Assembly (NCBI RefSeq): GCF_004337985.1
Contig: NC_043742.1
Location: 310,001-374,000 of the forward strand
Origin: Pyricularia pennisetigena
Lineage: Eukaryota > Ascomycota > Sordariomycetes > Magnaporthales > Pyriculariaceae
Length of the DNA: 64,000 nt
Direction: 5' to 3'
The first letter of the stretch is position 1; every line of letters begins with the position of its first letter. The notes under the pieces were generated by a model that worked only from the letters and a program-made list of their open reading frames with translations, was not told the origin of the DNA and searched no databases. Both the position numbers and the translations under genes were made by a program. Positions 23,441 through 35,098 of this stretch are shown piece by piece.

Positions 23441-24850
23441 AATAATATAGCGATTATTTCGTTATTTAACTCCCAATAATATACGAAAATGGAATACGAA
23501 ATCACGCCTCCTATTTGCATAAACAATAAAAAAAAGGCGGCGGAATTAAAACACGGTGGTATTTTAGGAAACGATGGATATAATTAATAATTATTCGGGA
23601 AAATAAACTAATAAACGCCGACGAACGAATTAAACGGTATTATAACCACAAATTAAAATACTGGTTAGCGTTAACGGTTGCAAAAATATCCAATATAGGA
23701 ACGTTTATAAATTTATAACCTAAAAATTAAAGGGCGATTAAGGTTAAATCCTAATTAAATTAAATAACGTGCTTTGGATTATAAAAAGGTCGAACGATAA
23801 AAAAAGCGACGCCGAATTGGATTAACCAGGGGGGGGAGGATTAAATAGCGCAAAGTATATAATTGTCAAATATTAAAATCCCCAATTAACGGCCTAAATA
23901 AAACGACCAAATGCTGGATAATAACAATTATTACGTAAATTGAAAATTTGGATTATATATAGGTTGGTACGGCGTAACGGCGCCCCGATTAAAAATAAAA
24001 GGGTTCGATATTGCGAATTGTAACAACTGTTACGGTTAAACTCCGGAAATTTTGGCGTTTTTATTTTAATTTTATTTTATTAGCAGAAAGCCCCATACGT
24101 AAACCCAATTATAAATACCTTTTTTTTATTTTTATTAGCTTTTTTTCTTTTTTTTACAATAAAAACCTTTTTCCCGACCGCCAGATTTTTTTTGTAACGA
24201 TTAATAAAAAATTGTAACGATTAAACCAACGTTTAATTTTTAACTAATAAACGTAATAATTGTTATAATCGCAAAATTGCTTTAACAAATATTGTAAACA
24301 TATTCGTTAGGAAATTTAATTAAAGTATTTTTAATTGGATAAAACTGTTTATATTTTACCCATTTAAACAGGTATTAACCTAATTGTAACGAGGGTAAAT
24401 TATAATTAACGCCCCTATATCGCAAAAATACCCTTTACCCGGATCGGTCCGGGGCAGATTAATAAACCTTATTATAATAATAATTACAATAATTATTTTA
24501 ATTCGCCAAAAGCCGTGACAATTGTTATAATTACGTTTTTTTGTCACTATAGTTCCCAAAAAACGCCAAAAAGGTAAAACCTCCGCCCAAACCACCACCA
24601 AATTTACGTTGGGACATATACCCAATAATATTAAACTATTTACCCATTTAATAATTATATTATAGAAAGGAGCGCGGATAAAAAAAATAAACCAATATTT
24701 TAAAAATTTGGAAAATTACGACGCGGATATTATAATTGTTTTGGAATTAAATTTTGCTCGGTTGGACCGTTATACATTATAGGGTTATTCGGATATAACC
24801 GGAATTTTTTTAAATTTTCCTTTTATTCCTAATAATAATAATAACAATTA
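23441..24850. other. Interval between RecQ-like and SNF2-like genes (copy B)
   Basis: No domain recognised. It contains several TTGTAACnATTGTTACnn-type near-palindromes (about 24,010, 24,196, 24,260, 24,480, 24,518), at positions equivalent to A and C. A short (ATT)n-like tract is at 24,828-24,846. The 3' tail of the RecQ-like gene may extend to about 23,900. Confidence 0.5.
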
Positions 24851-25080
24851 AAATAATATTAATATGGATTCCGGCGATAATAAATTTACCCCCGCCCCCG
24901 TCGATAAGGATGGAAATAATGCCGATATAAACGCCGGCGATAACGAATTTGCCCCCGCCCCCGTCGATTATAATAACGACGATATTTATATGGGCGAAAA
25001 CGATAATTAACCTGCCCCCGTATCCGCTAATAAGGGCGATAATAATATTAATATAGACGATAATTATAACGATTTTGCCC
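24850..25080 (+). repeat. Asp/Asn/Pro-rich coding repeat (copy B)
   Basis: On plus, tandem units of the form TPAPVDKDGNNADINAGDN are encoded around CCCGCCCCCGTCGAT. They probably form the disordered N-terminal region of the SNF2-like protein. The GC-rich words contrast with the very AT-rich surroundings and lack CpA, so RIP had little to act on. Confidence 0.65.
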
Positions 25081-28000
25081 CGGATTTGGATAACCGCCAA
25101 TTGCAAATTTTTTTGGCATTTTTTAAACCACCTGTTAGCGCATTATCCCCGCCACCAAAAAATCCCATAAACCGGCCCCTTACACCATAACCGGAAATTA
25201 TTGTTAACCCGGTACCCGCGCCATTAAATAGGCCGCCCGTACCCCGTATATATAAAACCACCACCGCTCGATTAGCTAAAACTAACTTTATTTCGGTATT
25301 GCGGACGTAATTTAAACCTAATTCGACGCCAAATAATGGACCAATAAATTTCGCATAACCCGAATATTATTTCCTATTGTAAAAGGATACGGATTTCCTG
25401 GATCGTTTGCCCGTCCCGTTATGGAAAAATTTTTAATTGGGTAAAAACTAATCCGTATTGGCGATAATTATTACAATTTGGCGCAGGGTAAGGAATACGA
25501 ATATTACTAAAATAGTTCGTATTATACCCTATTTGGGTTATATTAATTATTTTAAAATTAATAATAATATTAACCCGCCCGCCTGGTTCGGTCGCGGAAA
25601 TAACATTTTCCGTAATACGAACGAAATTCTAATCGCCCAAACCCTTAAACGTTTTTAATCCGTTACTGGCGTCGCCGCAGCAAAAACACGCGTTAATAAC
25701 CAAATTTTAACATATTATTTTAATAGTAATTCGTCGAATATAAACGAGGTAATGGTTGTACTTAGTTACGAAACGATAAATATTTTGGTACAATATATTA
25801 ATATAACAGGTTAATATTTTTTTTTATCGGATTGCGACAATTGTTACAATTTTTGCACTTATTTGTCCTATTATTTATTATATTGTAACAGTTGTTATAA
25901 TTTTTTGCGGTAATACCAAACAATTATTGTTATAATGTGATAATTATTACAATTTGGTTTTTACCCTTTTCTAGATTTTGGGATAACGGGTATAATTTTA
26001 ATTATTGGTTAATTTATTTTTAATCGCCGACGTATTCGGTTTTTTAGCTTATTTTAAGGCAAATAATCCCGGTAAATAAATTAAAGGTAATAAAATGCCC
26101 GTTTGGTAAAAGATTTTGGCCTCCGTACCGGATATATTTAACGATAGGGGTATTAAACCCATTTTCGATAATTTGGTAAATCGGCGTCGTCTACCCCCTG
26201 TCCCCCCTTTTATCCGCTAAGGCGATATTAACCTCCCCGGGTTGAAAATATTTGCAAACAAATTTAAACCGGTTATAATTCCCACAATTTTCGTTACAAT
26301 ATTAATTTACCTGCAAATAATAACCACCGGATTTAATTTTAAAAACGGCGATTTAAAATTTAAAACCGCTTACCCTGGACCATATATATATAGCGGCTAC
26401 TATATCGACGATTGGTTTAGGGTTTGCTACCATTTTTTTTATTTTGTTTTTCGCCGGCAGGGAAAAGTCGTTATTAAAAATAAGGAAAGTTTTAGCGATT
26501 TTGGTGGAAATTGCCGCAACCCTTTTAAATTTAATATTAAGCAATTTTCCACCCTATTAGCTATCGCCGATTATACAATTATTGCCGATAACGTTATCGC
26601 TTTAAATAATTTGCATTTAATATAATTTTAACATCGTTTGGTTACCCGTTCGCGAGCCGATTAAATTATCGACGTCGCGAATTTATTTGGTTTTAACCGC
26701 GCCTGCTATAACAGGACGATAATAATATTCGCTATAAATACCTGGTCCCGTTTTAAACCTATTAAAATCGGACGGTTAAAAAAGAAAAAAAAACGTGTAA
26801 ATTAAATTTAAATGCATTTATTGGATTTATTAATATTTAAAGGTATTTTCAACAATTTGTACGACGAGGGGCGGTCTTATCGTCCCATTTTTACCAAACC
26901 CAAAATAAAAATTACCGAATTTTATCCCAAGTTTTTTAGCGACGACCAACAAAACGATTTCCTTAATTTTATACAAACCCAGTCCATTATCGCCGATCGA
27001 TTTGCTAATATGGACCGCGTAGGAAAGGAAATTTTCGAGGACGCCCGCGAAAGGATTTTAGCGGCTTTTTTGGTATATTATACGCAATTTTTTATTTTGA
27101 CCAAAGGTTATTTTTGGATTGGTTATTTTTTTGACTCGGACGCGATTCAGGTTGCTATAAAAAAGTTGCGCCTTTTTTAAAACACCTTGCCTGTCGACGG
27201 TTTAAATACCGATAACAAAATCGGTTTTAAATATAAGAAAATTAAGGGCAAATATTTTTGGTTTAATCGGAATATGCCTAATGCTCCTTTTGGTCGCCAT
27301 TAGCTACCCCATTAATTAATTGGTAAATTATATATGCATTATCCCTAATAATTGTAATTGTCGTTACAATTTTGCCCCTATTTTTGTGATTATTGTTACA
27401 ATTTTGCCCCTATTTTTGTAATTACTGTTACAATCCTGCCCCTATTTTTGTGATTACTGTTACAATCTTGCCCCTATTTTTGTAATTATTGTTATAATCC
27501 CACCCCTATTTTTGTGATTATTATTACAATTTTTGTTTTTGCTAAACTAATTTTTTTCGGTTTAAATACCCACACCCTATTAAAATTGGAGCAGTTAGTT
27601 TTTATAAACTGGTTATTAACCAACGAAATGGGTATAGGAAAAACGATCATTTATTTTACGGCGATTTATATATGGTATATCCGTTGCTAATACGACCGAT
27701 TTATCCAAAATACCGACGGATGTTTTCCTACTTTGATTTTCGTCCCGGCCAGCCTTGTTTCGCAGACATTTAAAAAAATAGTAACCAATTTCCCAATTTT
27801 CGACGTTAAATACTATTATAATTTAACCGAGGTATGCGTTACCGATACCCCGCGAGCGGTTGCTATTTTTACCCAGGCGCAATCTTACAATGTTTTAACC
27901 AAATTCGCCGCCCGCAAATTTAATCCCAAATCTGCGGGTACGGTTATTATTATATTTTATGTAATATTCCTAATCCGAAAAATTAAGCAATTGGACGAAA

Positions 28001-30790
28001 TCTATAACGCGGAAAAGGTGTTTAACTTATAGTATATGGATAAAATTATCGATTCCAATCCTTAATAACGCCCCCCCGACGTCGACAATTTCGACGATAA
28101 TTCCGATATTAAAAATAATACCCAGTAAATATTTTTTGTAACAGTTGTTATAATTTCGTTATATTAATATATTTGTTTAAATTAAACAATTTTATTAGGA
28201 ACCGTTAACGTAAAAACGGTCGGAAGGCCGATTTTTCCACGGGCGAAAATACCAAAAATATCCGGCGTTTGGTTATATATTTACTATCCGGTACCCTTTT
28301 TCAGCGTATAATTGGAAACGAAATTTAATGTTTTCGCTACCGCGAATCGATAATATACCGCGCATTTCGCCTTATTTTTTGCATTAATCGGGGTATAACC
28401 ACTATTACGCCAATTATTAACAAGATTAGGGATATTATTGGTTTTAATACCCTAGTTTAAAATAAAATTGCGATCCCTTTCGCCCGATTTAAAGGTTTGT
28501 CCTAGGAAAATATGTTTACGGTCGATTATATTTAAGAAAATAGTGGTTGTTTCGTCGTTTTTAATATCGATAAAAATATTAAAACTTTTTTACAAAAATT
28601 CGAGTCGATGGGTTGGAAATGGTGGCTGTTTTACTTTCGAATTTTGAATTTTATAATTTTTATTACTATATTAAGCGAAAAATCGTTAATAATTTTTAAA
28701 TATACGGGCGTATTTACGGTACGCTGGGGTATGGATACCGGGTTTATTTTGCCCAACGGTACAATTATTTATCCCCGTAAACGTATTCCGCCCTATAGTA
28801 TTATTATTAAAAAGCTCCAATTTGGCCACCGTTTCGAAAACGTTATAACGAATACTGAAGCAATTTTTAAAAATATTATTACCGTATTCGTGGGCGAAAA
28901 TACCGACGATACTGGTCCCGTTCCATTAGGAATTCCCACTAATGCGGATATTATAACTGGTAACCGTTAAACCTCGGGTTTTTTTAATATAGGTTTTATT
29001 CGTTTGCTGCAGTTTTTGGTAATTAATTACTTTTTTTGGTTAATAATCCACGCCGAAAACGATACCCGGGATGTTAATCCGGCGGAATTGGGTAAAATAC
29101 TGGCGTTAAAAGAAATGGATTTTAAAGTTAAATATTACAACGTCCGACAAAGTTCTAAAAAAAGTTTATAAAAAGGAAAAACCCGTTTTAAATCGGTAAT
29201 TATAGACGTTTTAATTTAATATAGCGGCGACGGTCCTTTTAATTAAGTTTATTCGAAAATTTACACTAATCCTAAAACGTTATTTCCGTCGGGTAAAGCT
29301 GAAATGGTCCATTTTATATTAAGCGAATCGCTATTTATTTCCCGCGTAGTCGAAATTTGCATGGAGGAAAAAAAAAGGTTAACGCGTTCTGGTTATAACC
29401 CCCAATTTTTGGATTTAAACGTAAATTGGCTATATGGTAATAATTATTACAATCTTTTTCCTTTCCCACAATTATTGTAATAATTATTACAATTTTTATG
29501 TTTTTGGATTGTGATAAATATTATAATGGCTATTGTTTTTCCATTTTTGTAATAATTATTACAATTTTTAATATATTTGCTAATTTTTTTAATTTTATTA
29601 TTTTTATTTTGGAAAAAACCAGCTTCGGTGTGGTTATTATCCGATTAGGCCTGTCCCAAACCGAACGCGATAAAACCGTTTCCGATTTTACCGATTCCAG
29701 CTCCAATTTTAACGTTTATATTTTAAGCATTAACATTTTTAGCGCTGGTTTTAATTTGCATTTTAATTGTTGCACTAATATTATTATTTTTTTAATATGG
29801 AACGCTAATATACAGTTGCAAATTTGTGGTCGTTTAATTCAATTAGGTTAAAATAAGCCTGTTATTTGGCGCATTTTCGAAATGCGAAATACCTTTTTCG
29901 ACTGGGTAAAAAATCGCATGTTCCGGAAAATTGGTGCCCCTTTTTTTACTGTTTCGGCCATTGCTAATATATAATAAATGTTATTCAAATATATTACGCG
30001 TATACGCTTCCCCAAAGTTATCCAATTTCCAATTATTAAATAATTTTTAACGTATAAGGTAATAGCAATTATATTTTCCTGGCCTTTTAACTATTTCGTT
30101 TGGATAATAAAACCCCTTTAATATTTTAATATTTTTTATTTTAATAGGACGCGCCGTATAAACGAATTTTATTTTCGCCTGGTTTTAATATTCGTATTAA
30201 ATATCCCTAAACAGTTTAACGAACAGGATTTGGTGGAAAAAACGTCAATTTTTATTTTAACGTTGGGTCCAGTTTATATTAATTACCAATATTAGGAATA
30301 AAATGGTGGCCGTAATACGTTTACTAATTACATTAATTGTATATATTTGCTTTATTTCGATTTTACCATTATAAATTAGGGGTTTATGGTTAAATTAATA
30401 AAATAGATTAAAAATAGCGATGGATTTTACGACGAAACCGCGATCGCGCGGGTTATCGGGGCTTTAATAAGGGACTTTGGTTCCTGGGTTATTAAACGCC
30501 GGGAAATTAATAAACCGTTTGAAAAAGGTATTTTTGGTAATAATAACGCCGACCTTTTGGCGGTCGTTATTCCGTTTTTTTTAGTTATCGATTTTGGTTT
30601 TAATTACGATAAATTTATATTCGATTCGTTAAGGAAACCCTATATATTTATTTTAAAAAAGGATAAGGAGGAGGACGATTCGGTTTTTGGATCGTTTACC
30701 GCGACCCCAGTTCGGAAAAGGAAGCGTGGCGTTAATAAACCCACTCCTAAAAAGATATTTAACGTTGTTAAACGTTTTCGTTTTTTTTAA
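24860..30790 (+). pseudogene. SNF2-family ATPase/helicase, degenerate (copy B)
   Basis: A long coding-like stretch on plus. The N-terminal low-complexity and Pro-rich region is at 24,860-25,660. Unassigned blocks follow at 26,100-27,180. The SNF2 ATPase has motif I NEMGIGKTI at 27,622-27,650 (family: DEMGLGKTIQ), FVPASLVSQTFKKI at about 27,738-27,785 (motif Ia region) and LLSGTLFQR at about 28,283-28,309 (family: LLTGTPLQN). The helicase C-terminal domain has LSQTERDKTVSDFTDSSS, SAGFNLH and WNANIQLQICGRLI-LG at 29,655-29,850 (family: GLNL...DPWWNPA-E-QA-GR-HRIGQ). The basic C-terminal tail ends at 30,790. SNF2 proteins remodel chromatin or translocate on DNA; the role in this transposon is unknown. 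Whether the N-terminal blocks belong to the same protein is inference. Confidence 0.82.
27350..27535. repeat. ~31-bp palindromic minisatellite (copy B)
   Basis: About five to six units of TGCCCCTATTTTTGTnATT plus nnTGTTACAAT, each containing TTGTnATTAnTGTTACAAT. It lies just upstream of SNF2 motif I. The copy number is higher than in A. Confidence 0.8.
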
Positions 30791-31199
30791 TCGGTTTGCG
30801 TTTTTTTGTTTTGCTTTTTTTTGGGGTTTGGTGCTATAAAATTGGGGGTTTTATATATATAATATTGTAGCAATTATTACTATTAGGATCCGGTTTAATG
30901 GATTTATTATTCGTGGTTAATGGGGTATTATAATAACGGTTATTATTAAAATCCTTTTTATTGGATTTATAATTGGCGGTGGATGGAAAATATGGCTTAT
31001 TTGGGTAAAAAAATGGATAGGAAACGGGTTATTTATACGGAAAACTTTGGAAGAAATTATATTTCGCATTTTATTTTAAAGCAAATTTACAATTGGCATT
31101 TGTTTGTTTATATTTACTGGTTTTGCGGACGTTATTTTACCTCCGTTATTCGCGGGTAAAGTTACCGTTATTCGTTTATTTTATTCCTTTTTATAATGG

Positions 31200-33030
31200 A
31201 ACGATCCTCGTTTTTACCCGTTTTAGTTTGCGTAATTCGTTTTTTATTATTTTAAATTTTATACGCCTTTTTCGTCGGATTTTTCGTATATTCCGTCCAG
31301 CAAATTTCTTTCGATATTAATTATACCATTAATATTTAAACCGTTTATCCGGTTATATCCTTTTTTTGGATTTGCCCCTGTTTTTTTAATATTCGCCTGA
31401 AATAGCACGCTATTAGGGCGTACGACTTTTTAATTAAATACCTCCAATTTATCGCCTATTAGCTTTTTTAAACCCAGGTATAATAAATTAGGGCCGTCGA
31501 AGTCGAAATTGGGTAATATTTCGGCTTTTTCGTTTCCCCAATTATTCTGGAATAACAAATACGTATAATGGATTATATCCTGGTTAGTTAATATTATATA
31601 ATATTTGCTATTAATGCGTATACGGGCGATATTTTCCAATATTTTGCGCACCGTAATTGCGATTGGCCCCATTGTTACACAATTTAGGAATATTTTTCGC
31701 AAATCGTGCGTAAAATTGCGGTTATTTTTAATATTTATAGCGAAATTTTTATTAATATATTTAATTGCTAGGTTTGCCGTTTTAAATCCATTCCCGGCCG
31801 TAATATATTTTACGAACGCTAATTTTAAAATTCCGGTACGCAGCGGTTAATTTGTGACCTTTAATCGTAATAACCAGGTTAAATATAATATTTTAAGGTT
31901 ATAGTTTTTTGTTTTGCAACCGTAGAAAAAAAGGACCAGTTGCGGTATCATAGTTTTTAATACGCCGTAATTTTTTTGGTGGAACGCGTTTATTATTATT
32001 TATAAAAGGTTAATTATTTGCAAATAACGGCGTTGCGTGCGGAAAGCGATATTAATTTTGGGATTTGTATCCCATAATCCAATATCCATTAAACCGTTAA
32101 TATAATTAGCGAATATATTATCGTAAATACGGTTTACCACGGAAATATATATATTATATGGTATATCGGTAAAACTTTTTTTTAGGGCGTTTTTAAAAAT
32201 TTAATCTTTGTCCAATAATCCGTTTTAAATTAAAATAGCAATTATAATATATAAAATGCGGGACCGGAATATATTTTGTAAAAACCGTAAAACGTGGTAA
32301 AACTCTTTTTTATTTTTTTAAAATTGGTTGTATTTCCCCAACTTTATTATATTTATGGATATAATAAAGGCGTAATATTATTATAATTGGTTAATAAAAT
32401 TGAATTCGATATGGAAAAACGTTGGTACGGGTAATATTTATAATTTTTTATTAAAGGGTTAAAATAATTTAATATAAATTCCCTAAATGGTACGGATATA
32501 TAACGTTATTTTTTAATTTTTATAAACGAAAAGCAGGACGGAAAAATAGTTGAAATGGTCGGGTAATAGGTTTAAAAAACGTTTAAAAAGGATTTCGTGG
32601 ATTTGGATAATTCCTGCGTATTCCTTTTCGTTTTCGGTAATGGCGGGGGTTTGGATAAGGTAAAAGGTTAATATAATTCGTGCGAGGGTAGGGTATTATG
32701 GGATTATTCCAGGCGTATATGGGCGGTAAGGGAATAAAAAACCATAAATTTGGTGCATTATATAATATTTGGCGTTTTCGTAATAAGTGTCCGGATATTG
32801 TAAAAAGGCGGGCGTTTGCAACCATTTTTGGCGGAAAGGTACGGTGGCGTGCCATTGGGATGGCGTGTATCGTTTAAATTTTGGCGTTAATATAAGGAGA
32901 TACGATGTTAAATTTTGCATTCGGTTACGTTTTCCATATTTAAGGTCCTGTATTTTGTCCAGAAAGTTGAAATTATTATATACGAAGGATAATATTGGGT
33001 TACGAACGATCCTTTATAAATTTGTTTACA

Positions 33031-33068
<38 letters not shown>

Positions 33069-34152
33069 AAAAATTATTATTGCTATTCGCGGTAAAAACT
33101 AAATATAAATATGGATATTGCTAATAACGTATTCGGGTAACGGCGATAAATTGTTAGGTTTACCGTTTAATAATTTTATAAAATAAATATATTCCAAACC
33201 CGGATAATGTATTTACAATACGTCGTGGAATTCCATTATTTATAAGGTATAATGCGAATACGCGTAATAAATAATTGTTTTTTTGGGGGGAATATCCGTG
33301 GGTTAAAATCGCTAATATTAATATAACGCGTTAATCCTTTAACGTTGGGGGGTTTATAGTTTTTCAAAAGGTATTTAATTCCAAATATACCACGTTCGAA
33401 ATTTGTAACGATAAATAAAACGGGCGGTGGCCCCGGGAATGCAATAATAGTAAAAATATAAATTTATATAATATTAGCGTTTTGGACGGGATTTTTTGGG
33501 TGGATATATTAAATATTTGTTTAAACCAATTTATATTGTTTACGTTTTTGGCGGAATAATTTTTTATTCCCGAAAGTTGGAAATTTATAGGTTCGAACCG
33601 GTTAAAAAAGCGTAAATATTATATTAATTGCTGCAATTCCCTGCGCAAAAAATCGGTTTTAATAGGCGTAAAAAATTTATTATTAAAACGGTATTCGATT
33701 TTATTAACGCGTAAACGTTTTCGGATTTAAAAATTTCGTAATATTGTTTTAAAAAAAAATATTCGCGATAGGGTAGGTCGGGTAATTTCGTAAAAATTTA
33801 CCGCTATTACCTAAACGTGGATAAATTGCGTAAAATTGGTGCGTTGGTAACGGTTACGCTAAAAATTTGGTAATATCGCGAATAAATTTGGTTTCGGGGT
33901 TTATTTTTGCTTCGGATTCGGATTTTTTCGGTAATTGTTTTTAATCGATTAAAAAAGCCTAAATTCCCATTTATTTTCGAATATAAAATTGGGCGATAAT
34001 AATTGGAATAACAATAAAAACGAAAATAATTACGATATCGATGGAAGTAATAGGGTTAGGTCGGACGTAAAATATTGGGTTATAAATTGCGCGGATAGGA
34101 ATATTTTTTCGGGTATATTTATTAATATTATTGGAAATATATTTTTTATTAT
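31200..34152 (-). pseudogene. DUF6589-like candidate transposase, degenerate (copy B)
   Basis: Minus-strand counterpart of 35,099-38,150. The conserved block at 31,430-31,702 reads KIFLNCVTMGPIAITVRKI on through NWGNEKAEILPNFDFDGP and LGLKKLIGDKLEVFN, nearly identical to copy C. The initiator ATG of copy C reads ATA here. It converges on the SNF2-like gene, with a ~400-bp gap. Confidence 0.6.
33036..33066. repeat. (TA)n microsatellite (copy B)
   Basis: About 15 TA dinucleotides inside the DUF6589-like pseudogene. A shorter version lies at the equivalent place in copy C (36,176-36,196). Confidence 0.85.
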
Positions 34153-34463
34153 TAAATTCGGGTTTTATTTGGTTTAATAATATATTAAATAAAGGTTAAT
34201 ATGCGTAAATATATAATATAATGGTAAAAATTTTTTATTTTTTTGTATATCGGGGAAAATGGTGGTTGGCGATATCGCAACATTGGGTATTTTGTTGGTA
34301 ATACCGCTATAAACGGCGAAATACGACAAATTATCCTTAGATTAAAACGAGCGCGATTTTTTCGGCCAATGTAATTGGTCGAAAAACTATGTGGTTTAAA
34401 AGTATATGGAACGTTTGGTCCCCATTGCGAAGCAGGGGGGTTTAGTCTGAGCATTGAGATTAT

Positions 34464-34585
34464 AAATTGTCCTTAGACCTGAACCAGAGTGTTCTTTGGA
34501 TGGACCCACAGGTACATTGCAAAGCCGCAATTGAGCCACGCTTAATTGTGGAGCTCTGGGCTTCAGGGATGAGCCCTGAGACTAG
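34464..34585 (+). mobile_element. Non-autonomous TIR element N1, right end
   Basis: Begins with the AAATTGT duplication made by B and continues the typical right subterminal sequence (CCTTAGACCTGAACC...GATGGACCCACAGGTACATTGC) to GGGATGAGCCCTGAGACTAG at 34,585. It lacks ~28 bp of the usual GAAGTGGAGCGAAGCG region. The flank is an internal LTR2 sequence. Confidence 0.85.
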
Positions 34586-34784
34586 GCTAAGTTATGAATT
34601 ACGTGTTCGAATCCGTAGGTGCAGATCTTCGATCCGGATGTCTGGAATGCGGGGTCACGTCACATGATTTGGCCTTATTCATATAATTGACCTGCCGACC
34701 TATTGAGCCTAACGGCCCATTGAACCTAACGGCCTATTGTGCTTATATATACACAGAAAATCTGCGGCCACAACGGCATTCGAA
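34586..34784 (-). mobile_element. LTR2 copy, left fragment (interrupted by C)
   Basis: Matches 15,277-15,457 of the solo LTR2, with an extra ~20-bp tandem duplication of the AACGGCC..TTGA region. It ends at the duplicated ATTCGAA (34,778-34,784), where C inserted; the other part is 48,407-48,684. Confidence 0.85.
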
Positions 34785-34869
34785 CTAGTCTCAGTGTTTA
34801 GACCAGACCCCCCTGCTTCGCAATAGGGACCGAGCGCTCCATATACCTTTTAGCCACATAGTTTTTCGA

Positions 34870-34975
34870 CCAATTGCATTGGCCGAAAAAATCGCGCTCG
34901 TTTTAATTTAAGGATAATTTGTCGCATTTCGCCGTTTATAGCGGTACCACTAACAAAATACCCAATACTGCGATA
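34870..34975. promoter_or_regulatory. Left subterminal inverted motifs (copy C)
   Basis: A palindrome-like CGACCAATTGCATTGGCCG at about 34,877-34,895 and TTGTCGCATTTCGCCGTTTA followed by TAGCGG at about 34,918-34,944. The latter is the inverted counterpart of ACCGTTATAAACGGCGAAAA..CGACAAATTGTCC near the right end (about 48,236-48,270). Candidate transposase-binding sites; function inferred from symmetry only. Confidence 0.5.
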
Positions 34976-35098
34976 TCGCCAACCACTATTCCCCCCGATA
35001 TACAAAAAAATAAAAAGTTTTTACTATTATATTATATATTTACGCATATTAATTTTTATTTAATATATTATTAAATTAAATAAAACCCGAATTTAATA

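Larger units (their letters stand above)
20572..34463 (-). mobile_element. Giant TIR DNA transposon, copy B (complete)
   Basis: 13,892 bp. Its right terminus (CTAGTCTCAGGGCTCATCCC) is at 20,572 and its left terminus (reading ...GCATTGAGATTAT, a mutated GCACTGAGACTAG) ends at 34,463. The 7-bp target duplication AAATTGT lies at 20,565-20,571 and 34,464-34,470. Removing B restores the subterminal sequence CGACAAATTGTCC of N1, confirming the boundaries. It encodes RecQ-like and SNF2-like genes on plus and the DUF6589-like gene on minus, convergent with them. Compared with A and C it has an extra 186-bp tandem duplication near its right end. Confidence 0.92.

Noticed and set aside
27350..27535. 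CRISPR-like array of ~31-bp repeats
   Set aside because: Units are contiguous with no unique spacers and the genome is fungal; a minisatellite.
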